DNA of 64,000 nt from Maricaulis sp. (GCF_030149425.1 NZ_JASBRQ010000078.1:20764-84763); one strand, 5' to 3'. Counted from the stretch's first letter, positions 1 through 9,006 are shown. The notes: a model not told the origin generated them from the letters alone. Made by a program: numbers and translations.

Positions 1-471
1 GATCCACTGCCCTCACGCACTGAATGGATTGCTTCGATCCACGAGGCATTGAGCCATTATCGCAATGTGCTCGACCACCTCCCCAATGCCGTGCCGGTGT
101 CGCAACGGCCGGAAGTTTTCGCGGAAGAGGCCTGTTTTTACGCTCTGGAGGCGATCAAGGATTGCATCAGCCTGTCCTTCGGCTGGGATGATCTCTTTGC
201 CGGCAATCACCTCCAGGTCCTGCTTCAGAAGCGAGAAAAAGAGCATCTCCAGGCCGCCGGATGGTCGGACATGATTGAGCACAAGGCCGCGCTCAAGGCA
301 GCCGAGCTGCGGGTCTTCCGCGGTGAAGTCACGAGCGAAGCGGAAGCGGTGCAGATCTGGCGCCTGGCGCTTCGGGTCTGGGACGCGGCCTGGGCCCGTT
401 ATCGCGATTGGGCCGCGGAAGAGCTGGACGGGGCCTGCCCCTGGCTCCTCCGGGTCAATGCTTTCGTCTAG
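1..471 (+). CDS. Hypothetical protein, 5' end outside the window
   Basis: The frame is open from base 1 (reading D-P-L-P-S-R-T-E-W) to a TAG at 469-471, so the 5' end is missing; a TTG at 49 is not needed as a start. The visible 156 residues are mostly charged and helical, rich in Trp and Glu, with no signal peptide or membrane segment. I do not recognise a family. The stop lies 13 bases before the methyltransferase start, so it probably belongs to the same operon as the methyltransferase and carbamoyltransferase and may act in the same biosynthetic process; that role is inference. Confidence 0.6.
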   Translation, partial: DPLPSRTEWIASIHEALSHYRNVLDHLPNAVPVSQRPEVFAEEACFYALEAIKDCISLSFGWDDLFAGNHLQVLLQKREKEHLQAAGWSDMIEHKAALKAAELRVFRGEVTSEAEAVQIWRLALRVWDAAWARYRDWAAEELDGACPWLLRVNAFV

Positions 472-484
472 GCCGGTGCGTTCT

Positions 485-1288
485 ATGAGTGTTGACGACA
501 CCGACGTCGAGACCCGGATCGCCGATGCCTGGGACCGGATTTCATCGGCCTACCAGGACCGCTATGAAATCAGCCCGGAGCATTTCCACTACGGCCCGAT
601 GTGCCCGGACGAAAGTGAGCTCGGCCTGATCGGCGATGTCACTGGGCTACGTGTCCTCGACCTCGGCTGCGGCGGCGGGCAGAACACGATCTGGTTGGCA
701 GAACGCGGAGCGGAACAGGCTCTGGGCCTTGACCCCTCCGCCTCCCAGATCGGGTTTGCCCGCAAACTCGCCGAGAGCCGCAAAGCCAGGGCCCAGTTCG
801 CGATTGGCGACAGCCGGGCCTGCCGCGACATGCCGGGTCAATTCGATCTCGCGGTATCGATCTATGCCCTGATGTATGCCGCAGACCTGCGCGCAGCGCT
901 GACGGATATTCACCTCGCACTGGCACAAGGCGGACGCCTGGTGCTGGCCCTCGACCATCCCTGGCGGATCGCCGGCGCATGGAAGGGAGGGCAACTGATT
1001 GTCGGTGACTATTTTGCCGAGGGTTGGGACAGCTGGGATTACGATTTCCCGGAGCAGGAGGTCAGCTGCCGGCTACACCGGGTCAAGCGCCCGCTCGATG
1101 CGATCCTTACCGACTTTCTCGCTGCGGGCTTTCGCCTTGACGGCATGCTGGAGCCGCGACCGCCGGCCCGTGACGACATGTTCGCCCGCCGTTCAAAACA
1201 CGGGGAGAATTCCCCGCTCAACGTCTACAGCCGGGACAAGCTGGAACGAGTTCCCAGCACCTTGATCCTGTGGGGAAGCAAGGCATGA
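485..1288 (+). CDS. Class I SAM-dependent methyltransferase
   Basis: This 267-residue protein has the SAM-binding motif I VLDLGCGGGQNT (about residues 54-65), followed by an acidic motif II region (LGLDPSASQ), which is the Rossmann-fold methyltransferase pattern. The substrate cannot be read from the sequence. The ATG at 485 is chosen because it follows the upstream stop by 13 bases; an in-frame opening further upstream only overlaps the previous gene. Its TGA overlaps the ATG of the following carbamoyltransferase (ATGA), so the two are translationally coupled and likely modify the same small molecule. Confidence 0.85.
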   Translation: MSVDDTDVETRIADAWDRISSAYQDRYEISPEHFHYGPMCPDESELGLIGDVTGLRVLDLGCGGGQNTIWLAERGAEQALGLDPSASQIGFARKLAESRKARAQFAIGDSRACRDMPGQFDLAVSIYALMYAADLRAALTDIHLALAQGGRLVLALDHPWRIAGAWKGGQLIVGDYFAEGWDSWDYDFPEQEVSCRLHRVKRPLDAILTDFLAAGFRLDGMLEPRPPARDDMFARRSKHGENSPLNVYSRDKLERVPSTLILWGSKA

Positions 1289-2964
1289 CCGAACACCTCT
1301 TGGGCATTCACTGTTCCTATCTGGACGGCCAGTTTCTCGCCGACGGAAATTGCGCCCTGGCGAGCGATGGAGAGCTGGTATTCGCGATCGCGGAAGAGCG
1401 CGTCAGCCGGATCAAGTATGATGGCCGCTTCCAGGCCGGGCTCGCCTATCTATTGCGGCGCAAGGGTTTGCAGGCCAGCGATATCGCCGCCATTGCCGTG
1501 TCGACATTCGGATTGGAAAATCCACCCACAGCATCGGAAACGGATGCGGTCGAGCGTGTCATTCGCGATGCCTTGCCGGGCTTTCGCGGCGAAATCCGCT
1601 TGATGGGCTCGCACCATGAGGCACACGCCTATAGCGCACTGGCGCTGGCCGGGGTGACGGATGCGCTGGTCGCTGTGATCGACAATGAGGACAGCCTGCT
1701 TGCCCCGCGCACCTCCAAGGTGGTCGGCTTCAACGCAGTCGAGCGGACGAGCTACTTCCTGTGGCGCGGTAATACCCTTGAATTGGTCGCCCGCGATCAC
1801 GCCGGGCCGGGCCATGTCGGCTATGGCAAGGCTTATTCCAAACTCACCCGCTATCTCGGTTTCGGCAATTATCACGCCTCGGGGAAAACCATGGGCCTGG
1901 CTGCTTTCGGCGATCCGGCACGGTTTGGCGAGCTGACCCTGTTTGAGCGTTGCGAAAACCCGGAAACGCGCATGCGCAATAGCGCCGACGGCGTTCAGGA
2001 TGTGATCGACTGGTTTACCCAGCAGGAATGCCCGCTCCCCGAACCACGCGGCGACAAGCCGCTCCGACGGATTGACGCCGATATCGCCGCCTGGATTCAG
2101 ACCGAACTGGAGCAATCCGTCGAACACCGCATGCAGGGCCTGTGCGCCCAGCACAAACCGGTCACTGCCGCACTGGCCGGCGGGGTTGCCCTCAATTCGG
2201 TGATGAACGCCGCCCTGCGCCGGAACTTGCCAGTAAGCGATGTGTTCGTCCCGCCATCTCCGGGAGATGCCGGCCTGTCGATAGGCGCGCTGGCCTGGCT
2301 GATCCACCAGCGCCACGGCTCCTTGCCAGACTGGACACCGCAAATCGCCCTGGGCGGCCACTACAGCAATGAAGAGATATCCGACGTGCTGCAGGCACAT
2401 AACGGCATCCGCTGGGAGGCATGCGATGACCCGGCGGCCAGCGCCGCGGAGGCGATCGCAGCAGGCGCCATCATCGGTTGGCATCAGGGCGCCAGCGAAT
2501 TCGGACCTCGCTCGCTGGGTCAAAGGTCCATTCTCGCCAATCCCGGATCGCCATGGGGTCATGTCACCCTAAATGGCGCCGTCAAACACCGCGAATGGTT
2601 CAGACCCTTTGCACCGGCGGTGACGCATGAGGCCATCTCGACCTATTTCGACGACCCGCGCGGCTCGCCCTTCATGATGCAGACCTCCGGCGTAACACGA
2701 GCCGGCAGAACCCGCATCCCGGCCGCTACCCACGTCGATGACAGTGCGCGGCTGCAAAGCGTCAGCGCACAGGCCTCGCCTGACTTTCACCGCCTCCTGA
2801 CCCATCTGGGCGAAGCGACGGGAACACCGGTCTCTCTCAATACGAGCTTTAACGATAATGGCGAACCGATCGTCGAAACACCGGCGGATTCCCTGGCCAG
2901 TTTTCTGCGCATGGACTGGATCGACACGCTCTTTGTCGGCAATTGGCGCGTCCGGCGAAGCTGA
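1285..2964 (+). CDS. Carbamoyltransferase, NodU/CmcH family
   Basis: The 559-residue length and layout match NodU/CmcH/TobZ O-carbamoyltransferases, which move a carbamoyl group from carbamoyl phosphate to a hydroxyl through a carbamoyl-AMP intermediate. The N-terminal Kae1-like domain contains the metal-binding HHEAH motif near residue 112 and MGLAAFG near 207. The C-terminal YrdC-like domain contains EFGPRSLGQRSILANP, then a WFRPFAPAV segment and LNTSFN near the end. The start overlaps the methyltransferase stop. The product is probably a carbamoylated secondary metabolite or sugar, but the acceptor is unknown. A second, divergent paralogue lies at 18509-20206. Confidence 0.9.
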   Translation: MTEHLLGIHCSYLDGQFLADGNCALASDGELVFAIAEERVSRIKYDGRFQAGLAYLLRRKGLQASDIAAIAVSTFGLENPPTASETDAVERVIRDALPGFRGEIRLMGSHHEAHAYSALALAGVTDALVAVIDNEDSLLAPRTSKVVGFNAVERTSYFLWRGNTLELVARDHAGPGHVGYGKAYSKLTRYLGFGNYHASGKTMGLAAFGDPARFGELTLFERCENPETRMRNSADGVQDVIDWFTQQECPLPEPRGDKPLRRIDADIAAWIQTELEQSVEHRMQGLCAQHKPVTAALAGGVALNSVMNAALRRNLPVSDVFVPPSPGDAGLSIGALAWLIHQRHGSLPDWTPQIALGGHYSNEEISDVLQAHNGIRWEACDDPAASAAEAIAAGAIIGWHQGASEFGPRSLGQRSILANPGSPWGHVTLNGAVKHREWFRPFAPAVTHEAISTYFDDPRGSPFMMQTSGVTRAGRTRIPAATHVDDSARLQSVSAQASPDFHRLLTHLGEATGTPVSLNTSFNDNGEPIVETPADSLASFLRMDWIDTLFVGNWRVRRS

Positions 2965-2975
2965 CGACTGACGGA

Positions 2976-3770
2976 TCAACGCCGTTTGAAGTCAGGTTGG
3001 CGCTTTTGCAGGAAGGCGGCGATGCCCTCGCCGAAGTCCTCGGATGTGGCGGTCAACAGGAATTCATCGACCTCGTTCGGGTTGCGCGGGGTCTGACAGG
3101 CCTGCACCGCCCGCTTGGTCAAGCCGACGGGAAGCGGCGGCAAACGCTGCAGCCGGGCGGCCCAGCCCAGCGCTGTGGAGTGTGCTGCCCCCTGCTCAAC
3201 GCACGCATTGATCACGCCCCATTGCAACAGTGTCTGCGCGTCTACCGCGTCGCCGAACATCACCCACTCCTTGGCCAGGGCGGGCCCGATATGGTCGACC
3301 AGCCGGGGAATCGTGTCCCAGCTCAACGTGATGCCCAGAGGAACCTCCGGAAAGCGCATCATGGCGCCGGATCCGAGAATGCGGAAATCACAGGCCAGCG
3401 CCAGCGCCGCACCCGCGCCGATACAGGGACCTTCAACCGCGACGATCGTGACGGCGGACAAAGCTTCCCAGGCAGCACACATCTCCCCGCCGGCGCGGGC
3501 GATCCGGCGCAATTCCGCCTGATCTGGCGCTTCATCGCCGCGCTGCTGGAATACGCCCGCCGCAGAGAGGTCAGCACCGGCGGAAAAAAACTTCTCGGCG
3601 CCGCATAGCACGATTGCATGCCAATCAGTTTGGTCGCGGTATTGGCGCGCCAGCGCTGTCAGCTCGGCAATCATCGTCAGATCAAAACTGTTGCGCGCCG
3701 TCTCTCGATTAAGCTGAACGGTGAGCACGCCATCGGTCTCGCTGGTGTGCAGAGTTTGATAATCGGTCAT
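2976..3770 (-). CDS. Enoyl-CoA hydratase/isomerase family protein
   Basis: A crotonase-fold protein of 264 residues. It shows the oxyanion-hole pattern FFSAGADLSA and the second core motif VEGPCIGAGAALALACD. Members hydrate or isomerise acyl-CoA double bonds. I start at the second Met (3770), preceded by a weak AAAGG; an ATG at 3791 directly abuts the stop of the upstream acyl-CoA dehydrogenase and is also possible. The pairing with that dehydrogenase suggests consecutive beta-oxidation-like steps. The CoA substrate is not evident. Confidence 0.85.
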   Translation of the reverse strand: MTDYQTLHTSETDGVLTVQLNRETARNSFDLTMIAELTALARQYRDQTDWHAIVLCGAEKFFSAGADLSAAGVFQQRGDEAPDQAELRRIARAGGEMCAAWEALSAVTIVAVEGPCIGAGAALALACDFRILGSGAMMRFPEVPLGITLSWDTIPRLVDHIGPALAKEWVMFGDAVDAQTLLQWGVINACVEQGAAHSTALGWAARLQRLPPLPVGLTKRAVQACQTPRNPNEVDEFLLTATSEDFGEGIAAFLQKRQPDFKRR

Positions 3771-3791
3771 GCTGGAGCCTTTTTCACACAT

Positions 3792-5585
3792 TCAAAATGC
3801 GAAATGCGCCTCTTCGAGCGCCATTATGCTGGCGCCACCATTACCTATCGCAGCCGCATGAGCCCGCGAGCGCGGCAGGAGGTGGTTGAAATAGAAATCC
3901 GCCGATTTCAGCTTGGCCTGGTAGAAGCTGGCCCCATCCCCGCCCGCCCGGGCCTTTGACAGCGCCGCGCCGGCCGAACGGGCCCAGAAATAGGCGAGGC
4001 AGACATAGCCGGAATACATCAGGAAATCGACCGAAGCCGCACCCATTTCGTTGGCGTCGGTCGCGGCCCGTTGACTGATTTGCCTCGCAAGCGCCTGCCA
4101 TTCAGTGGTCAGCTCTGAGAGCGCACGACAGTGTTCAACCAATGCGGAGCGCACTTGCGATGTCTCTCGGAAGGCGTCGATCTCATCGCAAAACTCGCGC
4201 AGCGCTGCCCCCTGGTTGGCCAGCACCTTGCGGCCGATCAGATCGAGGCCCTGAATACCGGTGGTGCCCTCATAGAGCGTGGCGATGCGGGCATCGCGGA
4301 CATTCTGCTCCACACCCCATTCGCGGATGTATCCATGCCCGCCAAAACACTGCAAAGCGAGATTGGCCGCCTCAAAACCGGTTTCGGTGGCAAAGCCCTT
4401 GGCGATCGGGGTCAGAAGGTCGAGACGGCGCTCGGCACAGCGGCGCTGGGCATCATCAACTCCGTGCTCAACCACATCCAATTGCTGCGCCAGATAGTGC
4501 AGCATAACCCGGTTGCCCTCCGCAAAAACTTTCTGGGTCAGAAGCATTCGCCTGACATCGGGATGGACGATGATCGGGTCGGCCGGACCCTCGGGGTTTG
4601 TGGGCCCGGATAGCGACCGCATCTGCATCCGGTCTCGGGCATAGGACAGGGACTTCTGGAAGCCGAGCTCTGCGTGGGAGACGCCTTGAAACGCCGCCCG
4701 GACCCGCGATGCGTTGATAAACCGCAACATGGCGGACAGACCGCGATTGGGCTCACCGAGCATATAACCACGGGCCCGATCGAAGTGCATGACACAGGTC
4801 GCGCTGCCCTTGATGCCCATCTTGTGCTCGATCGAGCCGCAAGAAACGCCATTGGGTTCCAGCGCTTCACCTACCGGCAGCAACTTTGGCACGATGAAGA
4901 GGGAAATCCCCTTATTGCCCTCGGGCGCATAGGGTAGACGAGCCAACACCAGGTGGATGATATTCTCGGCCAGGTCATGCTCACCGCCGGTGATGAAAAT
5001 CTTGGTCCCGCTGATTACAAACTGGCCATCGTCGGCCGGCTCGGCGCGTGTCTTCAACAGCCCCAGGTCGCTACCACAATGCGGTTCGGTCAGGCACATG
5101 GTGGCATTCCAGCGCCCTTCAATGAGGGGCGGTTCGTACACCGCGCGTTGCTCTTCCGTGCCGAAAACCGCGAGCGTCTCAATGGCGCCGGCCAGCCCTC
5201 CGGTATAGAGCGTGAAAGCGATATTGGCGGAGCCTGACATCTCACCCAGGATCAGGGCCAGGGATCTCAGCAAGCCTTGGCCTCCATGGACCGGGTCACA
5301 AGCCAGCCCCGGCCATCCGGCTGCAACAAACTGGTCATAGGCGGCTTTGAAGCCAGGCGGTGTATGCACCTGCCCTCCCTCCCAGCGACAACCCTCCTCG
5401 TCTCCAGTGCGATAGAGAGGAGCAAGGACGTTTTCGCAAAAGCGGGCGTATTCACCCGTGATCGCTTCGACCAGGTCCGGGCTTGCATGGTCGGCGCCAA
5501 ACAGCCGCTCATAATGCGCCTGATAATCGCAGACTTCACTCATCGCAAAGGCGATATCTCGCAGCGGCGCCTTGTAATTGGTCAT
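3792..5585 (-). CDS. Acyl-CoA dehydrogenase, long form with C-terminal extension
   Basis: About 597 residues, longer than the usual 380-400, matching the group with an added C-terminal domain (the DmdC-like class). FAD and substrate motifs are visible: MCLTEPHCGSDLG, ISGTKIFITGGEHD, and CFGGHGYIREWGVEQ in the C-terminal catalytic domain. It would oxidise an acyl-CoA thioester and pass electrons to ETF. The second of two adjacent ATGs is preferred, preceded by GGAA. The gene leads a two-gene minus-strand operon with the hydratase and faces the TetR gene across a region holding a 23-bp imperfect palindrome. Confidence 0.88.
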   Translation of the reverse strand: MTNYKAPLRDIAFAMSEVCDYQAHYERLFGADHASPDLVEAITGEYARFCENVLAPLYRTGDEEGCRWEGGQVHTPPGFKAAYDQFVAAGWPGLACDPVHGGQGLLRSLALILGEMSGSANIAFTLYTGGLAGAIETLAVFGTEEQRAVYEPPLIEGRWNATMCLTEPHCGSDLGLLKTRAEPADDGQFVISGTKIFITGGEHDLAENIIHLVLARLPYAPEGNKGISLFIVPKLLPVGEALEPNGVSCGSIEHKMGIKGSATCVMHFDRARGYMLGEPNRGLSAMLRFINASRVRAAFQGVSHAELGFQKSLSYARDRMQMRSLSGPTNPEGPADPIIVHPDVRRMLLTQKVFAEGNRVMLHYLAQQLDVVEHGVDDAQRRCAERRLDLLTPIAKGFATETGFEAANLALQCFGGHGYIREWGVEQNVRDARIATLYEGTTGIQGLDLIGRKVLANQGAALREFCDEIDAFRETSQVRSALVEHCRALSELTTEWQALARQISQRAATDANEMGAASVDFLMYSGYVCLAYFWARSAGAALSKARAGGDGASFYQAKLKSADFYFNHLLPRSRAHAAAIGNGGASIMALEEAHFAF

Positions 5586-5640
5586 CATTTCCGGTCCGTC
5601 TGACGCTCCAATTCCCGGAGCAGGCCGGAGCCTATTCACT

Positions 5641-5663
5641 TATTTGTTTGCGTCAAGCAAATA
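5641..5663. promoter_or_regulatory. Candidate TetR operator (23-bp imperfect palindrome)
   Basis: The arms read TATTTG-T-TTG and CAA-G-CAAATA around a CGT centre, with one mismatched pair. It lies in the divergent gap between the acyl-CoA dehydrogenase (start 5585) and the TetR gene (start 5736), the usual place for an autoregulated TetR site. Binding is inferred. Confidence 0.5.
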
Positions 5664-5735
5664 GCATTCGCTTGCCTGGAAGGGGCGTGCTAGAGATCTT
5701 CCCGGGCGCACTTCTTTGGAGTGGAGACGGCGGCA

Positions 5736-6383
5736 ATGGCAATACAAGCAGGCGGTGACGCCGGGGCGGATAAGGGTCGCCAGTCGGGACGGAGATCCCA
5801 GCAGGAACGCACCGAAACATCCGATCAACGCATGCTCGATGCGGCTCGCGACATGATCCTGGCGGTCGGCACCCAGCGCACGACGCTGAAGGAAGTCGGC
5901 GAGCGCGCCGGATATAGTCGCGGGCTAGCCAATGCGCGTTTCGGTTCCAAGGACCAGTTATTCCTGCGATTGGCCGACCGGGCCCGGCAATACTGGATCA
6001 CCGCACTGGAAGACTCCCAAGGCAGCACCAACGGTCTTGCCGCACTGATCTCAAGGCTCGATGCGATTGTGGGCTTTGCCGAGGCCCAACCAGCGGAAGC
6101 CCGGGTCATGTATACGCTTTGGTTTGAGAGTGTCGGGACACCGTCTCCGATCAATGCCAGCCTGGCACGCTTCCACGAACAGGCGCGTGCCGACATCGCC
6201 GACCTGGCACGGGCTGCCGGTCTCGCCAGGTCAGAAGACGAAGCCGGGCGCTTTGCCACCCGTTTCATCGGCACGGTGTTCGGGCTCTGCTATCAGTGGC
6301 TGGTCAATGAAGAAGCGGTCGACATCGCCAGCCACATGGATGACCTGAAGCGGGACTTGCTGGACCGGGCCGGCCGGTCCTAG
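5736..6383 (+). CDS. TetR/AcrR family transcriptional regulator
   Basis: The 215-residue protein has an N-terminal TetR helix-turn-helix. MLDAARDMILAVGTQRTTL leads into the HTH core VGERAGYSRGLANARFGSK, and a ligand-binding helical domain follows. The ATG at 5736 has GGAG nine bases upstream; a GTG at 5721 is an alternative. Its position opposite the acyl-CoA dehydrogenase/hydratase operon, with a palindrome between, suggests it represses that operon in response to an acyl-CoA-type ligand. It overlaps the convergent alcohol dehydrogenase stop by four bases. Confidence 0.88.
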   Translation: MAIQAGGDAGADKGRQSGRRSQQERTETSDQRMLDAARDMILAVGTQRTTLKEVGERAGYSRGLANARFGSKDQLFLRLADRARQYWITALEDSQGSTNGLAALISRLDAIVGFAEAQPAEARVMYTLWFESVGTPSPINASLARFHEQARADIADLARAAGLARSEDEAGRFATRFIGTVFGLCYQWLVNEEAVDIASHMDDLKRDLLDRAGRS

Positions 6384-7426
6384 ACCAGCGAAGCCATATC
6401 GATGACAAAGCGATACTTCACATCGCTTTTCAGCATCCGCTCATAGGCGGTGTTGATATCGGACATGGCGATGATCTCGATATCCGAGGCGATGCCGTGC
6501 TCGGCACAAAAGTCGAGCATTTCCTGGGTCTCCGCGATCCCGCCAATCAGTGAACCCGCCAGCGAGCGGCGCTTCATGATCAGCGGCCCCATACCCGGAG
6601 AGGGGTGCGGCTCGTCCGGCAAACCGACCATGACCATCGTCCCGTCCAGCTTGAGGGCGTTGAGATAGGGGTCGAGCTTGTGCGGCGCGGCAACCGTGTT
6701 GAGGATCAGATCGAACTGACCGCGCACAGCCTTCATCTGATCGCGATCCTTGGAAATGACCACATGGCTGGCACCAAGGCGGCGCGCATCGTCGGCTTTG
6801 CCCGGCGAGGTGGTGAACAGCGTCACTTCAGCGCCCATGGCCGCCGCTATTTTCACACCCATATGGCCGAGGCCGCCGAGACCGACAATGCCGACCTTCT
6901 GACCCGGGCCCACCTTCCAGTGGCGAAGCGGGGAGTAGGTCGTGATACCGGCACACAGGAGCGGCGCTGCTGCCGCGGGATCCATCCCCTCCGGGATGCG
7001 CAGCACAAATTCCTCACGCACCACGATATGGCGGGAATAGCCGCCATAGGTCACCGAACCATCTGGCAGCACCTTGTCATAGGTGCCGGTCATGCCCTTT
7101 TCGCAATACTGTTCGAAGCCACCCTGGCAAGGCGAGCAGGACTGGCAGCTATCGACCATGCAGCCGACGCCAACCCGGTCCCCCGGCTTGAATCCCTTTA
7201 CTTCGGATCCGACAGCGCTGACGCGTCCGATGATCTCGTGTCCGGGAACAATGGGATAGGTCGTGCCGCCCCAATCATTGCGCGCCGCATGCAGGTCGGA
7301 ATGGCAGACCCCGCAATACTCGATATCGATGGCGATATCATTGGCTCGCGGGTCTCGGCGGTCGATGGCGATCGGCGCCAGCGCGCTGGTTTCCGACTGG
7401 GCTGCGTAGGCGCTGACATTCGGCAT
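6380..7426 (-). CDS. Zinc-dependent alcohol dehydrogenase, NAD(P)-dependent (CAD/YahK type)
   Basis: A 348-residue medium-chain dehydrogenase. The catalytic zinc region GVCHSDLH with a later GHEIIG, the structural zinc cysteine cluster (CxxCxxC...C around residues 93-107), and the nucleotide-binding GLGGLGHMG are all present. Members of this subgroup reduce aldehydes or oxidise primary alcohols in the cytoplasm. GGGGAAA lies about eight bases ahead of the ATG. Its start is immediately downstream of a 17-bp perfect palindrome. The physiological substrate is not evident. Confidence 0.9.
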   Translation of the reverse strand: MPNVSAYAAQSETSALAPIAIDRRDPRANDIAIDIEYCGVCHSDLHAARNDWGGTTYPIVPGHEIIGRVSAVGSEVKGFKPGDRVGVGCMVDSCQSCSPCQGGFEQYCEKGMTGTYDKVLPDGSVTYGGYSRHIVVREEFVLRIPEGMDPAAAAPLLCAGITTYSPLRHWKVGPGQKVGIVGLGGLGHMGVKIAAAMGAEVTLFTTSPGKADDARRLGASHVVISKDRDQMKAVRGQFDLILNTVAAPHKLDPYLNALKLDGTMVMVGLPDEPHPSPGMGPLIMKRRSLAGSLIGGIAETQEMLDFCAEHGIASDIEIIAMSDINTAYERMLKSDVKYRFVIDMASLV

Positions 7427-7441
7427 GATGATTTCCCCGGC

Positions 7442-7458
7442 TAAGTGTTTGACACTTA
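7442..7458. promoter_or_regulatory. 17-bp perfect palindrome upstream of the alcohol dehydrogenase
   Basis: TAAGTGT-TTG-ACACTTA, seven-base arms with a three-base centre, ends 16 bases before the dehydrogenase start. It looks like a repressor or activator site overlapping the promoter. The cognate regulator is unknown; its sequence differs from the palindrome at 5641. Confidence 0.4.
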
Positions 7459-7493
7459 TCTAGCGCAGCCGGGCGGCACAGCAAAATCGCGGC

Positions 7494-8324
7494 TCAGCCG
7501 GCCTGGGTGACCTTGACCCAATCGATCTGGATGGCAACGCCCTCGCGCTGGATCAACTCGGCCGCTGCCGCCGGCAATCCATAACCCGGCTTGTCGATCG
7601 CATTGGTCTTGCGCGGATACTCACCGCCGAGGGCGAGGTTGAGGATCATGTGTTTCGGCGTGTCGAATTTCCAGTCGCCGTAAACCCCGACCATTTCCCG
7701 TGTCACCCGGTAGATGACCCGGTCATCAATGGTGAAGATGATCTTCTCCTCATCCCACTCCACGGCATAGACATGCCAGTCGGTCGCATCGGTTTCAGGC
7801 GGGAAGAAATACTTGTTCACCAGGGGCGTATCGCCGGAATATCCGGGCCCGTGCACGGCGACGCCTGTCCAGTCCTTCTCGCCGACATATTCGAGAATAT
7901 CGATCTCGCCGGTATCCGGCCATTCGCCATTCCCCAGCAGCCAGAAGGCCGGCCAGACCCCTTCAAGCGCCGGCATGCGGACACGGGCCGCCGCCCGGCC
8001 ATGGGTGAAATCGAACTTGTCGCGCGTATCAATCCGGCCGGACACGAAATCGGTCAGCCGTCCGCTCGGTGTTTTGAAGCCGGGCTGATAGACCGTGCGC
8101 AATTCCAGCACGCCACCGCTCGCCCCGTCGACACTGCCGGCCGGCAAAAGGCGGATCGTCTCGGCGCTGTCGACATAGGCCTGGACCTCATTATTCACCC
8201 AGAAGGCGGGGCCTTCGACATTCCACTTGCTGCGATCAAGCGTCGCCGCATTGAATTCGTCCAGAAAGACAACCTTGTCATACAAGGCCGAAGCGGCAGG
8301 GTCTGAGTGGGACATGGCGGTCAT
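7494..8324 (-). CDS. Glycoside hydrolase family 16 protein
   Basis: A GH16 beta-jelly-roll glucanase of about 276 residues. The catalytic signature GEIDILEYVG carries the nucleophile and acid/base glutamates (E-x-D-x-x-E), and WPAFWLLGNGEWPDTGE precedes it. The family cleaves beta-1,3 or beta-1,4 linkages in laminarin, lichenan, agar or carrageenan; the exact glycan is not resolved here. No signal peptide follows the chosen ATG (8324), unusual for a polysaccharidase. A TTG at 8387 adds 21 residues but no convincing signal sequence. Confidence 0.85.
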   Translation of the reverse strand: MTAMSHSDPAASALYDKVVFLDEFNAATLDRSKWNVEGPAFWVNNEVQAYVDSAETIRLLPAGSVDGASGGVLELRTVYQPGFKTPSGRLTDFVSGRIDTRDKFDFTHGRAAARVRMPALEGVWPAFWLLGNGEWPDTGEIDILEYVGEKDWTGVAVHGPGYSGDTPLVNKYFFPPETDATDWHVYAVEWDEEKIIFTIDDRVIYRVTREMVGVYGDWKFDTPKHMILNLALGGEYPRKTNAIDKPGYGLPAAAAELIQREGVAIQIDWVKVTQAG

Positions 8325-8565
8325 GGCAGAGGCTCCGTCACAGCTGACCGGGCCGGCCGGGATCAATCTCGCGGCGCCCGTTAGCAATGCCGGGAAACTA
8401 GTTCGCCAGCCCCCTCGATGGCAAGGCCCCAGTGATGCCGCATGCGCGTTGGCAGGGCACTGGCGGCCCGCTGGCGGGGCTGTGGCGCAGGGCTGGCGTG
8501 GCCTCTCACCGGGGATTTTGGTGTTTTGCGATCAATCCCGATACAAGACCGACACGGAGATAATA

Positions 8566-9006
8566 ATGGCCTTCAAGGCAGACGCAGAGAAGATCAAACG
8601 CTGGCGCGAAGAACGCCATTGGTCGCAGGAACACCTGGCTGATCTGGCCGGTATCGGCCTGCGCACCGTGCAGCGAATCGAGAATGGCGAACCGGCCTCA
8701 CGCGAAACCCTGATGGCGTTGGCGGCGGCCTATAATGTCGACACCATGGCGTTATGCATCGATCCGGATGCGGAAGCGGCGCAGATCATCCAGGCGAAGA
8801 ACACCAAGGTCCGCGCGGCCCTGCGCCTGAGCTTCTGGATTCACCTGGCCAGCTTCCTGCTCGGAGCCCTCGTCTTCGCCGGGATCAGCGTCGGCGTGGG
8901 CGGATTTGTGATGTTCTGGCCGCTGGCCTGGTGGACGATGGGTCTGGCCGCTCACGGCGTTACCGTCATCATCGTCTACCTGGTGACCCGCTTTAACGAA
9001 CAATAG
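8566..9006 (+). CDS. XRE-family HTH protein with C-terminal 2TM domain
   Basis: A 146-residue protein. Residues about 8-62 form a Cro/C1-type helix-turn-helix (WSQEHLADLAGIGLRTVQRIENG), and two hydrophobic segments (about 88-110 and 118-140) form a 2TM domain. GGAG lies upstream of the ATG. Such proteins are probably membrane-tethered regulators of unknown signal. It is divergent from the GH16 gene and overlaps the convergent S41 peptidase stop by 14 bases. The roughly 240-bp divergent gap shows no motif I can defend. Confidence 0.85.
   Translation: MAFKADAEKIKRWREERHWSQEHLADLAGIGLRTVQRIENGEPASRETLMALAAAYNVDTMALCIDPDAEAAQIIQAKNTKVRAALRLSFWIHLASFLLGALVFAGISVGVGGFVMFWPLAWWTMGLAAHGVTVIIVYLVTRFNEQ

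Noticed and set aside
1450..2562. A 370-residue minus-strand frame
   Set aside because: It lies wholly inside the carbamoyltransferase gene on the other strand, and the protein has no family features.
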